DNA of 64,000 bases from Hymenobacter mucosus (GTDB lineage Bacteria > Bacteroidota > Bacteroidia > Cytophagales > Hymenobacteraceae), in NCBI RefSeq assembly GCF_900188255.1, contig NZ_FZNS01000009.1:104143-168142 (forward strand). The letters are read 5' to 3'. Shown piece after piece: positions 18,907-27,774 of the stretch. The notes beneath the pieces were generated by a model. It made no database searches. It had not been told where the DNA came from and saw only the letters and a program-made list of their open reading frames with translations. The first letter of the stretch is position 1. Each line of letters begins with the position of its first letter. Made by a program: the position numbers and the translations under genes.

Positions 18907-20019
18907 ATGGCCCCACGAAAAAAACAAGTCCCGGCTCCCAGTACGACCAGCCCAGTATCCATGGCCGACCTCGCCCGGGAGCTAGGGGTTTCCATGACGA
19001 CCATTTCGCGGGCCCTGAGCGACCACCACAGCATTGGGCCGGCTATGAAGCAGAAGGTCCTCAAGCTGGCGAAGAAATACAACTACCAGCCCAACCGCTT
19101 GGCCTCTGCGCTACGCAAAGGCAAAAGCCAGCTTTTGGGTATTATCGTACCATATATTGAAGGTCGGTTTTTTCCCTCAGTAGTGCACGGCATTGAAACG
19201 GCCGCCAGCAAAGCCGGCTACAACGTAATCATCTGCCAGTCGAACGAGGACGTAGCACAGGAGCGGCGCAACCTGGAGATTCTACTCAGCGCCCAGGTAG
19301 CGGGCATTCTGGTGTCCCTTTCACGTACTACCCTCGATTTTCGTCACTTTGATAAGGTGCGCAGCCGGGGGTTGCCCTTGGTGTTTTTTGACCGCATCGT
19401 GGAGGGCGACAACGTAAATGCCGTGGTGCTCGACGACCAAGAGGGTGGGTGCCTATCTACGCGCCATCTGCTACAGCAAGGGTGCCGCCGCATTGCCCAC
19501 CTGGCTGGCCCCCAGCATCTGAACATCTATAAGAATCGCCGCCAAGGCTACCTTGATGCTTTGCGCGAAGCGGGCATACCCGTAGAGGAGGAGTTGATGG
19601 TATACACCAACATGACCCAGGAGCAAGGCACCGAAGCTATGCGTAGCCTGCTAGCCCTGCCCTCGCCACCCGATGCCATATTTGCGGCTGGCGACTACTG
19701 CGCGCTGGGAGCCTTGCAGGAGGCGCAACGCCAAGGCCTGCGCGTACCTCAGGACATTGCCATTTCGGGGTTCAGTAACGAAACCTTCACCGTTATTACA
19801 GAGCCTTCTATTACCACCATTGATCAGCGTTGCGAGGAGATGGGGCAAGCCGCCGTGCGGTTGCTGTTAGAGTTAGTTGATGCTGATGGCAACCCCTTTG
19901 CCCCTCGGCAAGTATCGCTACGCCCGGAACTGCTCGTGCGCCGCTCCTCCGTGCGCCAGCCAGACAACGTAGCTGCTTCGGTGCAGGGCGTGGCGGCGGA
20001 TGTGCTGCTGCCCCAGTAA
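18907..20019 (+). CDS. LacI-family transcriptional regulator of the arabinan locus
   Basis: A 370-residue cytoplasmic DNA-binding protein. The LacI-type helix-turn-helix covers about residues 18-66 (SMADLARELGVSMTTISRAL, then the hinge segment NRLASALRKGKSQLLGIIVP). The periplasmic-binding-protein-like sensor domain follows, with FDRIVEGDNVNAVVLDD and the FAAGDYCALGAL segment. The divergent position from GH51-GH43 and the four palindromes nearby make it the likely local regulator, probably relieved by arabinose or an arabino-oligosaccharide. The effector cannot be read from sequence. Its own operator lies just before the start codon. The exonuclease gene follows after only 6 bp, so read-through is likely. 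Confidence 0.93.
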   Translation: MAPRKKQVPAPSTTSPVSMADLARELGVSMTTISRALSDHHSIGPAMKQKVLKLAKKYNYQPNRLASALRKGKSQLLGIIVPYIEGRFFPSVVHGIETAASKAGYNVIICQSNEDVAQERRNLEILLSAQVAGILVSLSRTTLDFRHFDKVRSRGLPLVFFDRIVEGDNVNAVVLDDQEGGCLSTRHLLQQGCRRIAHLAGPQHLNIYKNRRQGYLDALREAGIPVEEELMVYTNMTQEQGTEAMRSLLALPSPPDAIFAAGDYCALGALQEAQRQGLRVPQDIAISGFSNETFTVITEPSITTIDQRCEEMGQAAVRLLLELVDADGNPFAPRQVSLRPELLVRRSSVRQPDNVAASVQGVAADVLLPQ

Positions 20020-20025
20020 GTAATC

Positions 20026-20736
20026 ATGCCGCAAGAGTACCTGCTCTTTGTTGATACGGAAACCACTGGTCTTCCCCGCGGGTGGGACCAACCGTATACG
20101 AAGGAGCCCAACTGGCCCTACATTGCGCAGCTTGGGTGGGCAGTTTACACTGTAGGAGGGGAGCAAGTAAAAGCCGATCAGGACTACCTGCTGGTGCCCG
20201 CTGGTAGCATGCCGGCCTCGGCCATTGCTATTCATGGCCTCACGCCAGCTTTTCTCCAGGAGCACGGCCAGCCGCCCCACGTGGTGCTGCAACGCCTGCT
20301 CAGTGATTTGGAGACCTACCAGCCCCGCGTAATTGGGCATTTTCTGCAGCTCGATTTTCACGTGCTGGGGGCAGCCTTCGAGCGGGCGGGCCTACCCAAC
20401 CCTTTGCTTGCGCTGCCGCAGTTTTGCACTATGACGGCCACCAAGCCCTCCCTGCCCAATGCCCCGCACGAGCGGCACCTGCGCCTGCACGAGCTGCACG
20501 AGCTGTTGTTCGACGAGGCGCTCGAACGTCCGCACGATGCCTACGTAGATGCGCTGGCTACTGCCCGCTGCTTTTTCGAGTTGCAGCGTCGTGGTTGGCT
20601 GACCGATGATATCTTGCTGGGCCAGTTGCCGCTGACGGCTCCTGTGGCGCCCGTGCGTAAGCTCGGGTGGCTCTGGGTGCTCGGCGTGGTAGGAGCCGGC
20701 TTGTTGTGTATTCTTTACTGGATTCTCTATGGATGA
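20026..20736 (+). CDS. 3'-5' exonuclease (DnaQ/RNase T type) with C-terminal membrane anchor
   Basis: A 236-residue DEDDh-fold exonuclease. The first motif is FVDTETTG (Asp10, Glu12), the second lies at VIGHFLQLDFHVL, and the third is HDAYVDALATAR with the catalytic His and Asp. Unlike the polymerase epsilon subunit, the C-terminus ends in a hydrophobic helix (LGWLWVLGVVGAGLLCILYW), which predicts tethering to the inner membrane. Its stop overlaps the start of the next gene by 8 bp, so translation is probably coupled. The pairing with a cNMP/CBS/DUF294 protein recurs in many bacteria. Confidence 0.88.
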   Translation: MPQEYLLFVDTETTGLPRGWDQPYTKEPNWPYIAQLGWAVYTVGGEQVKADQDYLLVPAGSMPASAIAIHGLTPAFLQEHGQPPHVVLQRLLSDLETYQPRVIGHFLQLDFHVLGAAFERAGLPNPLLALPQFCTMTATKPSLPNAPHERHLRLHELHELLFDEALERPHDAYVDALATARCFFELQRRGWLTDDILLGQLPLTAPVAPVRKLGWLWVLGVVGAGLLCILYWILYG

Positions 20737-22633
20737 CCGCCTCGATTTTCTCCGCACTGTGGAACCGTTTACCGTCTTGCCCGACGAGGTGCTGGCCGGA
20801 GTGGTAGATCTGCTGCAAGAGGTGTCCTACCCGAAAGAAACCCTGCTCTACCAGCAGGATTCTTCTAAAATCCGCAGCCTGGATATTGTTGTATCTGGAG
20901 CCTACGAAACGTTTTTCTACGATAGCGCGCAGCACAAGCGCCTACCCGAAACGTACGGACCCGGCACCTGCTACGGGGGCATGTCCATTCTGCTTAATAA
21001 GAAACGCTCCCTCCGCACCGTCATAGCCCGCCGCGACACCCGCGTGCTGCAGCTCCCCCGCCGCGACTTCCGGGCTCTATGCCTGGCTTCGGAGCAGTTC
21101 TTTCAGTACTTCACCCACAAGTATGGGGAGCGGATGCTGAACGATGAATACGCCCACTTCGTGAAGCCTGCCAGCCCGCCGGAAGCTAACTTCCTCGTGG
21201 CCGACCAGCTATTCTCCCGGCGCATTGAAACGCTGGAAGTGCGCGAGCTGCTGGCGTGCCCCGGCGCTACCCCCATTTACGAAGCGGCCCGCCGCATGGC
21301 GGCTGCCAAGGTGAGCTGCCTGTTTGTGACCGACGACGAAACGGGCACTATCAGCGGCTACTGCACCGACATTACCCTGCGCGACAAGGTGATTGCCCAG
21401 CAGCTTGACGCGGCGCGCCCCGTGCGCGACGTGGTAGCTACGCCAATTGTGAGCATCAACCAGGGCGCCTACGTGTATGAGGCCATCTTGCTGATGTTCC
21501 AAACCAAGACCCGCTACTTGCTGGTGGAGCGAAATGGGCAGTACACGGGCTTCCTGAGCCGCAACAAGCTGCTCAGCGACTTGGCGCAGTCGCCGTTCAT
21601 GTTCATCCAGGCCGTGAAGCTGGCCCAGAGCACGCGAGAGCTAAAGCGCCGCTGGGAGATGGTGCCTAACATCGTAAACCAACTCCTGACGCGGGGCGTG
21701 AAGCCGGAAATCGTGAACCAGGTAATTTCCACCGTGGCCGATACCATTGCCCTTAAGGTGATTGAGAATGTGCTGGCTGAGCACGGCCCGGCGCCGGCCA
21801 AGTTTGTGTTTATGGTGCTGGGTAGCGAAGGGCGCAAGGAGCAAACCCTCGTGACGGACCAAGACAACGCCATTATCTACGAGGATAAAGCCAATGAGCA
21901 GCGTGAGTTGGTGCGCGCCTACTTTCTGCGCTTCGCCACGGCCGTGTCCGACGAGCTTAACCAGATTGGGCTCCACTTCTGTACGGGGGGCTTTATGGCC
22001 AAAAACTCGAAGTGGACGCACTCCCTTTCACACTGGAAGCGCAACTACCATCAGTGGATGAGCGAATCGAACGTGGAGACGGTGATGCAGTTTGCCACGT
22101 TTTTCGACTGCCGCTTTCTCTATGGTGAGGTAGGCCTTATGGACGAACTACAGGCGTTTCTGCACCAAGAGCTGAGTCAGCCCCTCGACCGGTTCCTGTT
22201 CTTCATGGCTAAGAATGCTTTGCAGTACGAACCGCCCCTCACATTCTTCCGGGGGTTCCGCACGTTCACCCAGGAAGGCCAGCAGGTATTCGACCTTAAG
22301 AAAACCATGAGCCCTATTGTGGACTTGGTGCGCGTATATGCCCTCCAGAACCAGATTTTCCAAACCAACACAGGCGAGCGGCTAGCCCAGTTGCGAGAAC
22401 GGGGGGTGTTCAAGGAAAAGGAGTACCAGGAGCTGCTGCACGCCTACTACTACCTCATGGGCATGCGCCTTAAAAAGCAGGCTCGCCAACTCATCGACGA
22501 CCGCGCGGCGCCTACCAACTACCTCGACCCCAAGACGCTGACCCAGGTAGAGCAAGTAACCCTAAAGGAAATCTTCAAGGTCATCACCGACTTCCAGCTG
22601 AAAATCAAGGTAAGCTTCACGAAGTCGTTTTAG
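20729..22633 (+). CDS. cNMP-binding / CBS / DUF294 nucleotidyltransferase-like protein
   Basis: A 634-residue signal-type protein with four modules: a cyclic-nucleotide-binding fold at about residues 10-130, a CBS pair at about 165-290, a DUF294 nucleotidyltransferase-like domain around GSEGRKEQTLVTDQDNAI (365-382), and a helical DUF294 C-terminal part to about 625. The G-S plus DxD pattern (Asp377, Asp379) is kept, so nucleotidyl transfer is possible. The substrate is not known; some relatives are compared with the uridylyltransferase GlnD. It overlaps the upstream exonuclease gene by 8 bp. Confidence 0.88.
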   Translation: MDDRLDFLRTVEPFTVLPDEVLAGVVDLLQEVSYPKETLLYQQDSSKIRSLDIVVSGAYETFFYDSAQHKRLPETYGPGTCYGGMSILLNKKRSLRTVIARRDTRVLQLPRRDFRALCLASEQFFQYFTHKYGERMLNDEYAHFVKPASPPEANFLVADQLFSRRIETLEVRELLACPGATPIYEAARRMAAAKVSCLFVTDDETGTISGYCTDITLRDKVIAQQLDAARPVRDVVATPIVSINQGAYVYEAILLMFQTKTRYLLVERNGQYTGFLSRNKLLSDLAQSPFMFIQAVKLAQSTRELKRRWEMVPNIVNQLLTRGVKPEIVNQVISTVADTIALKVIENVLAEHGPAPAKFVFMVLGSEGRKEQTLVTDQDNAIIYEDKANEQRELVRAYFLRFATAVSDELNQIGLHFCTGGFMAKNSKWTHSLSHWKRNYHQWMSESNVETVMQFATFFDCRFLYGEVGLMDELQAFLHQELSQPLDRFLFFMAKNALQYEPPLTFFRGFRTFTQEGQQVFDLKKTMSPIVDLVRVYALQNQIFQTNTGERLAQLRERGVFKEKEYQELLHAYYYLMGMRLKKQARQLIDDRAAPTNYLDPKTLTQVEQVTLKEIFKVITDFQLKIKVSFTKSF

Positions 22634-22763
22634 CAGCAGTACCGGCCCTCGTACCGTCGTTGGCTCTCCCCAAGCACAACCTCAAGTAAGGTTTTGCGGT
22701 ACAGGATTTTGGCACCATTGCCACCTTTCATCGGGTTGATGCCCCGCTTGTTTTTAGCTTGTT

Positions 22764-24146
22764 ATGGATACGAATCTTCCGGTTACCTCGCAGCCACGCA
22801 TTGTTATTATTGGCTGTGGGTTTGCTGGCCTGCGGTTAGCCAAGGACTTAGCCGATTCTCCGGTGCAGGTAGTCGTTATCGACCGCAATAACTACCACAA
22901 CTTTCAGCCCCTACTCTACCAGGTAGCTACCGGCGCCCTGGAAGCCGACAGCATTGCATACCCCATCCGCAAGATCTTCGCCGGCCAAACCAATTTCTTC
23001 TTCCGCATGGCTGATGTGCAGCGGGTAGATGCGGAGCGCAATACGGTCGTCACCAACATCGGCGACATTCGTTACGACCACCTTGTTATTGCTACCGGCT
23101 CGCTCACCAACTACTTCGGACTGGAAAGCTTGGAGCGCAACGCTATGCAAATTAAGAGCGTGCCCAATGCTCTCAACCTACGCAGCTACCTGTTCCAGAA
23201 CTTTGAGCGCGCCTTGCTGGCGGAGGACCCAGCCCAGCGCCAGGCGCTTATGAACGTGGTAGTAGTAGGTGGCGGCCCTACGGGCGTAGAAATCTGCGGG
23301 TCATTGGCGGAAATGCGCAAGGACGTACTGCCCCAAGACTACCCCGAGCTAGACCTGAAGAAGATGGAAATCTATCTGGTTGAGTCCGGGGGGGAGGTGC
23401 TGGGGCCCATGTCCGTTGATTCGCAGGTGAAGGCCAAAAAGTATCTGGAGGACATGGGTATTCATTTGCGCCTGAATACCAAAGCCACGCGGTTGGAAGA
23501 AGGTAAGCTCTACTATTCCGAAACCGAGTTCATCCGCACTGAAAACGTGATTTGGGCGGCCGGCGTGAACGGGGCTGCCGTGGCAGGCTTGCCCGAAGAG
23601 GTAGTAGCCAAGAACAAGCGCATCAACGTGGACACGGTAAACCGCGTGACGGGCTTTAAGAACGTATATGCTATTGGCGACGTCGCCAATATGGTGACGG
23701 AAGAAATGCCGCGGGGCTACCCCATGCTGGCTCCAGTAGCCATTCAGCAGGCTGAGCAACTAGCCAATAACTTCAAGCGCCTGCTGCACGGCGAAGCCCT
23801 CATGCCCTTCAAGTACTTCAACAAAGGCAGTATGGCTATTGTGGGCCGCAACCGCGCCGTAGTAGACTTGCCGGGCGACAAGCATTTTGGCGGCTTCTTC
23901 GGGTGGCTCACGTGGCTGTTCGTTCACTTAATGACGCTGGTTGGCTTCCGCAACAAAGCCGTGACGCTGATTAGCTGGGCCATCAGCTACTTCAGCTCTG
24001 ATAAAGCCCTACGTCTTATTATCCGCCCCTACAAGCGCAACGACTTCAAGGATGATAAAGGGAAGAACACGGCCCAGCACAACGCTTCTACGCCCCAGTA
24101 TAACCCCTCCGTGCCAACCCCAACGGCACCCGTGGTGGGTGGGTAA
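22764..24146 (+). CDS. ndh: type II NADH:quinone oxidoreductase (NDH-2)
   Basis: A 460-residue flavoprotein that passes electrons from NADH to quinone without pumping protons. It has an FAD-binding Rossmann motif IVIIGCGFAGLRLAKDL near residues 13-29, the NNYHNFQPLLYQVATG segment typical of NDH-2, a second NAD(H)-binding motif VVVVGGGPTGVE, and YAIGDVANM for the flavin. Near residues 375-415 an aromatic, hydrophobic stretch (FFGWLTWLFVHLMTL) probably attaches it to the inner face of the membrane. The last 40 residues are polar and variable. It appears to be a single-gene unit. Confidence 0.93.
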   Translation: MDTNLPVTSQPRIVIIGCGFAGLRLAKDLADSPVQVVVIDRNNYHNFQPLLYQVATGALEADSIAYPIRKIFAGQTNFFFRMADVQRVDAERNTVVTNIGDIRYDHLVIATGSLTNYFGLESLERNAMQIKSVPNALNLRSYLFQNFERALLAEDPAQRQALMNVVVVGGGPTGVEICGSLAEMRKDVLPQDYPELDLKKMEIYLVESGGEVLGPMSVDSQVKAKKYLEDMGIHLRLNTKATRLEEGKLYYSETEFIRTENVIWAAGVNGAAVAGLPEEVVAKNKRINVDTVNRVTGFKNVYAIGDVANMVTEEMPRGYPMLAPVAIQQAEQLANNFKRLLHGEALMPFKYFNKGSMAIVGRNRAVVDLPGDKHFGGFFGWLTWLFVHLMTLVGFRNKAVTLISWAISYFSSDKALRLIIRPYKRNDFKDDKGKNTAQHNASTPQYNPSVPTPTAPVVGG

Positions 24147-24240
24147 GCACGCTCCCGGAGTGCAAGGCTAGTCTGGTTAAGGTAGTCCTTGGTTTTTCGG
24201 AACTACCCAACTGGGTAGCGAGGGTATATAGCCAGTGATA

Positions 24241-24300
24241 AAGCCGAAAGGTGCATGGCCAGAGCCGCAACGTTGGGGCCTGCCGTGCGTCTTTCGGCTT
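24241..24300 (+). other. structured 5' leader before the S9 peptidase gene
   Basis: aagccgaaag at 24241-24250 is the exact complement of ctttcggctt at 24291-24300. Inside, gcatggcc and ggcctgc extend the stem with a bulge. The element ends 20 nt before the ATG at 24321. It may be a leader hairpin or the terminator of ndh; no T-run follows directly and I do not recognise a known riboswitch class. Confidence 0.45.
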
Positions 24301-24320
24301 CTCTGTGCTACCTTTTACTT

Positions 24321-26375
24321 ATGAACAACCTGTATTCTCTGCTCACGGGCGCGTGCCTGCTGCCCGCCCTTGCCCTGGCGCAGGTGGCCGCGCCGGCTCC
24401 GCATCCCCTCACCGCCCGCGACTTGCAGCAACTGCGTGACGTACGCGACGCCCACTTCTCGCCTGATGGGCAATGGGTGACTTATGTAGTGAGCCAGCCC
24501 GACACGGCCGCCGACAAAGCCAACGCCGACGTCTGGATGGCCCGTTATGACGGCACCCGCAACTTGCGCGTAACCACCAGCCCCGACAACGAAACCAGTC
24601 CACGCTTCTCGCCCGATGGCACCTACCTCAGTTTCCTGTCGAGTAGGGGGGAGGGCGAAGATGGACACGCCCAGCTCTGGCTGCTGAACCGCAACGGTGG
24701 TGAGGCGGAGAAAGTCACCAAGCTCAAAGGCAGCGTGTCTGACTACGTGTGGGCTCCGGATGGCAAGCGCCTGGCCTTGATTATCCGCGACGCCGACCCG
24801 GACTCGTTGACTCAAGTGCAGCGGGCCCGCAAGAAAACGCCTCCGGTCATCGTCATCGACCGGTTCCAGTTCAAGCAGGATGTAGATGGCTACCTCAACA
24901 AGCAGCGCCAGCACCTCTACGTGTTCGATGTGGCTACTCGCAAGCTGGTAAGCCTGACTTCTGGCCGCTACGACGAGCACCTGCCCGCCTGGAGCCCCGA
25001 TAGCAAGCAGCTGGCTTTCGTGAGCAAGCGCGGCGACGACCCCGACCGCCACGATAATTACGACCTCTACGCCATTGACGCCACTCCTGGCGCGCAGCCC
25101 CGCCAGCTTACTACCACCGACGTGGCCGACAGTGCCCCCGGAGGGTGGAGCGGGCGCCCAGCGTGGAGCCCTGATGGCAAGCAGATTGCCTTTGTGGAGG
25201 GTGCTGCTAAGGAGCTGCTCGTGTATGGCCTGCACCAGTTGGCCGTAGTGCCTGCTACCGGCGGCACGCCCAAGCTGCTCACTCAAGGCCTAGACCGCAA
25301 TACCGGTAAACCACAATGGTCCAAGGATGGCAAAAGCCTGTACTTTCTCCTGGAAGACGATCGGGCCCAGGTGCTGGCCCGGGTGCCCGCTGCGGGGGGC
25401 AAGGTGGAGCGTCTGTTGGACGGTCAGCGCGAAATAACGGAGTTTGAGCTAGGGCCCAAGGGCCAAATGGTGGTTGTAAACAGTGAGCCTCAGCTACCCG
25501 ACGAAGTCTTTGCTTTCGAGAAAAAGAGCTTACGGCCATTGTCGAAGCAGAATGACGCTTGGCTGAAAACCGTGCAGTTGGGCGCGGTGGAGCCCATTCA
25601 GGCCAAGAGCAAGGACGGTACCATGGTGAGTGGCTTTGTCGTGAAACCCGTGGGCTACCGAACTGGTCAGAAATATCCCACAGTGCTGCGCATTCACGGC
25701 GGCCCAGTGTCGCAGTTTGCCTATGGCTTTGCCCCCGAGTGGCAGCTGCTAGCGGCCCATGGCTACGCCGTGGTAGCCAGCAACCCCCGCGGTAGCTCCG
25801 GCCGCGGCCTCGAGTATTGTAAAGCCATTTACGCCGACTGGGGCAACAAGGACTCCGAAGATGCGCTGTCGGTGGTGGAGTATGCCGTGCAGCAAGGCCT
25901 TGCCGATCCGACCCGCCTGGGCGTGGGAGGCTGGAGCTACGGCGGCATCCTCACCGACCACATCATTGCCCGCGACAAACGCTTTAAAGCGGCCACCAGC
26001 GGCGCTGGCATTGCCAACGTGCTAGCTGGCTACGGCACCGACCAGTACATCCGTGACTACGAAACAGAGCTGGGTACACCCTGGGACCACCCCGATGTGT
26101 GGATGCGCATTTCCTACCCCTTCTTCCACGCCGGCCAGATCAGCACACCCACACTGTTTCTGTGCGGGGAGAAGGACTTCAACGTGCCCCTGCTGAATAC
26201 CGAGCAGATGTACCAGGCTTTACAGAGTCTGAAGGTGCCTACGCAGCTTATCATTTACCCCGGTCAATTCCACGGTATCAGCAAACCGAGCTACGTGAAA
26301 GACCGCTACGACCGGTACCTGGCCTGGTACGATAAGTACCTGAAAACCGGAACGGCTACCGCCGGCGGGCAATAA
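24321..26375 (+). CDS. S9 family peptidase (dipeptidyl/acylaminoacyl peptidase type)
   Basis: A 684-residue exported serine peptidase. The ATG at 24321 opens the signal peptide MNNLYSLLTGACLLPALALA; an in-frame ATG at 24255 lies in the structured leader and is less likely. Residues about 30-400 contain TolB/PD40-like propeller repeats (FSPDGQWVTYV, FSPDGTYLSFLSS, WSPDSKQLAFVS, WSPDGKQIAFVE). The alpha/beta hydrolase domain follows, with Ser in GGWSYGGI, Asp in CGEKDFNVP and His in GQFHGIS as the triad. It probably trims peptides in the periplasm. A very strong terminator follows 10 bp after the stop. Confidence 0.93.
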   Translation: MNNLYSLLTGACLLPALALAQVAAPAPHPLTARDLQQLRDVRDAHFSPDGQWVTYVVSQPDTAADKANADVWMARYDGTRNLRVTTSPDNETSPRFSPDGTYLSFLSSRGEGEDGHAQLWLLNRNGGEAEKVTKLKGSVSDYVWAPDGKRLALIIRDADPDSLTQVQRARKKTPPVIVIDRFQFKQDVDGYLNKQRQHLYVFDVATRKLVSLTSGRYDEHLPAWSPDSKQLAFVSKRGDDPDRHDNYDLYAIDATPGAQPRQLTTTDVADSAPGGWSGRPAWSPDGKQIAFVEGAAKELLVYGLHQLAVVPATGGTPKLLTQGLDRNTGKPQWSKDGKSLYFLLEDDRAQVLARVPAAGGKVERLLDGQREITEFELGPKGQMVVVNSEPQLPDEVFAFEKKSLRPLSKQNDAWLKTVQLGAVEPIQAKSKDGTMVSGFVVKPVGYRTGQKYPTVLRIHGGPVSQFAYGFAPEWQLLAAHGYAVVASNPRGSSGRGLEYCKAIYADWGNKDSEDALSVVEYAVQQGLADPTRLGVGGWSYGGILTDHIIARDKRFKAATSGAGIANVLAGYGTDQYIRDYETELGTPWDHPDVWMRISYPFFHAGQISTPTLFLCGEKDFNVPLLNTEQMYQALQSLKVPTQLIIYPGQFHGISKPSYVKDRYDRYLAWYDKYLKTGTATAGGQ

Positions 26376-26385
26376 ATTACGGCAC

Positions 26386-26435
26386 TTCTACCAGAAAAGG
26401 CCCGGCTTTACAAAGTCGGGCCTTTTCTGGTAGAA
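26386..26435. terminator. 19-bp perfect hairpin terminator after the S9 peptidase
   Basis: ttctaccagaaaaggcccg (26386-26404) pairs perfectly with 26417-26435. It lies between the convergent S9 peptidase and the small minus-strand gene at 26479 and can serve both. Confidence 0.8.
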
Positions 26436-26478
26436 GGCTAACTGCCAATACTGTGCTCTTTCTACTGATTGTAGTCGC

Positions 26479-26889
26479 TTAGCGGCAGGGCGAAGAGGAG
26501 ATGTTTTCTAAGTACATGATCTTCCCATGCTGGGGGCAAAGGGTGATGACGGGGCCTAGGGCAGCAAGCTCATCCTGGGTGGCTAGTCGCGCCCTAAAGG
26601 AAAGCTCGCGCCCAGCTTGTCGGTACGCTGCGGGCACATTTATCGCGCTTATCACGTATTCCGCGGCTCCGTTAGTGGAATTGACTTGCGTTTGCGCTTC
26701 TGGAATAGCGCGGTTGAGCTGGATAAAATAACCGGCATTGGCCGCTACTCCACAGTCAGGGCCCAATACTACCCCATCCAAACAATCCAATCCTGGCTCA
26801 TCCCCGCCACATTGCCAGGCGCTAAGTAGAAGAGTGCAGCACAGCAGGCTACCAAGGCGACGTAATGCGATGGAGAAGTTCATAGTCAT
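26479..26889 (-). CDS. hypothetical exported protein or lipoprotein
   Basis: A 136-residue protein that I do not recognise. It has a basic N-terminus and a hydrophobic stretch ending LLLSAWQCGGDE; the cysteine could be a lipidation site, though WQ before it is not ideal. The mature part holds further cysteines (GLDCLDG, GPDCGV, ITLCPQHGK, SSSPCR), which suggests disulfides. PQHGKIMYLENIS near the C-terminus recurs in many small Bacteroidota secreted proteins in my memory, without known function. It appears to be a single gene, transcribed towards the S9 peptidase gene. Confidence 0.6.
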   Translation of the reverse strand: MTMNFSIALRRLGSLLCCTLLLSAWQCGGDEPGLDCLDGVVLGPDCGVAANAGYFIQLNRAIPEAQTQVNSTNGAAEYVISAINVPAAYRQAGRELSFRARLATQDELAALGPVITLCPQHGKIMYLENISSSPCR

Positions 26890-26957
26890 AACCAGGTAAT
26901 GTTATCGTTGGATGCTCTGGCAACCTGCTAGGTTGCATGACTACGTAAGTTGCTCCA

Positions 26958-27332
26958 TTACACCGCAAACTCACTCAAGGCGCGGTACACATCGTAAATG
27001 CTCTTATCGTCGCGGAAGGTCTTGCTGATGGGTGCTGCCTGGCCACGCACCCAAATCTTGAGCTCCGCCTCAAGGTCGAAGTGGCCGGTGGTTTCCATGC
27101 TGAAGCGCTCTATGCTGCGGTAGGGGATGGTTAGGTACTCCCGCTTTTTACCAGTCACGCCTTGCTTATCCACTAGAATCAGGCGCTTGTTGGTGAACAC
27201 CATCAGGTCTCGAATGACGGAGTAGGCACTCCGTACCTGCTCGCCGGGGGAAAGTAACTGGCTGAGCTCTAGCTGAATCTCATTGGCATCGTTGGCAGAG
27301 GCATTGCCTAGGAAGGCGTCGAGAAGTCCCAT
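26958..27332 (-). CDS. PH domain-containing protein (YvbH/bPH_1-like)
   Basis: A 124-residue cytoplasmic protein whose whole length is one bacterial pleckstrin-homology-like domain. Family marks are the start MGLLDAFLGNAS, RDLMVFTNKRLILVDKQGVTGKK and IPYRSIERFSMETTGHFDLEAELKIW. The ATG at 27332 is preferred because relatives begin MGLLD; an ATG three codons upstream (27341) is possible. The function of the family is unknown. It stands alone, facing an AT-rich gap before the TonB receptor. Confidence 0.82.
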   Translation of the reverse strand: MGLLDAFLGNASANDANEIQLELSQLLSPGEQVRSAYSVIRDLMVFTNKRLILVDKQGVTGKKREYLTIPYRSIERFSMETTGHFDLEAELKIWVRGQAAPISKTFRDDKSIYDVYRALSEFAV

Positions 27333-27341
27333 AGTAAACAC

Positions 27342-27774
27342 ACGTGGAAGGTGGAAGAATGCGTCAAGCTAACAAGAAAATACACGAGGCAAACTAAGCT
27401 AATGCAGTGTGTCAGCAGCGCACTAACAAAGCAGGCATGGTGAACACCATGCTACATAAGTGCTATTAGATAGTATTTATGTGATAATGTAAATTGACTT
27501 ATTGTAAGATTAAGTAGTTGCTTTGAGTGTTAATGACGGGTAGCAGTGTATTCGAAAAAGATAATTAGAATGATGTAATAATAGAAAGCTGTATACCCGC
27601 TAAAGAGCCGATTAATGTCGTTGAAAATAAATTTTAAGCCGTTAATAGCTGATATATAACATTATAGTAACATAAGGTAAAAGCTAATATTATAGGTATA
27701 ATTCAATTTGATGAAAAGTGATATACCTTTGCGGCCCTTTTAAAAAAGGGGCTTTTTTCAACAAATATTTATCT
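27342..27774 (+). promoter_or_regulatory. AT-rich promoter region of the TonB-dependent receptor
   Basis: This 430-bp gap has far lower GC than its neighbours. It contains taccTTTG at 27724-27731, a full match to the Bacteroidetes -7 element TAnnTTTG, 44 bp before the ATG at 27775. The nearest TTTG upstream (27707-27710) is too close for a standard -33 element. A short ccttttaaaaaagg hairpin lies in the 5' leader. No open frame in the gap looks like a gene. Confidence 0.5.

Noticed and set aside
24241..24300. Possible tRNA or known riboswitch
   Set aside because: There is no acceptor-stem plus TTC-loop pattern and no match to TPP, cobalamin or SAM riboswitch motifs I know. It is kept only as a structured leader.
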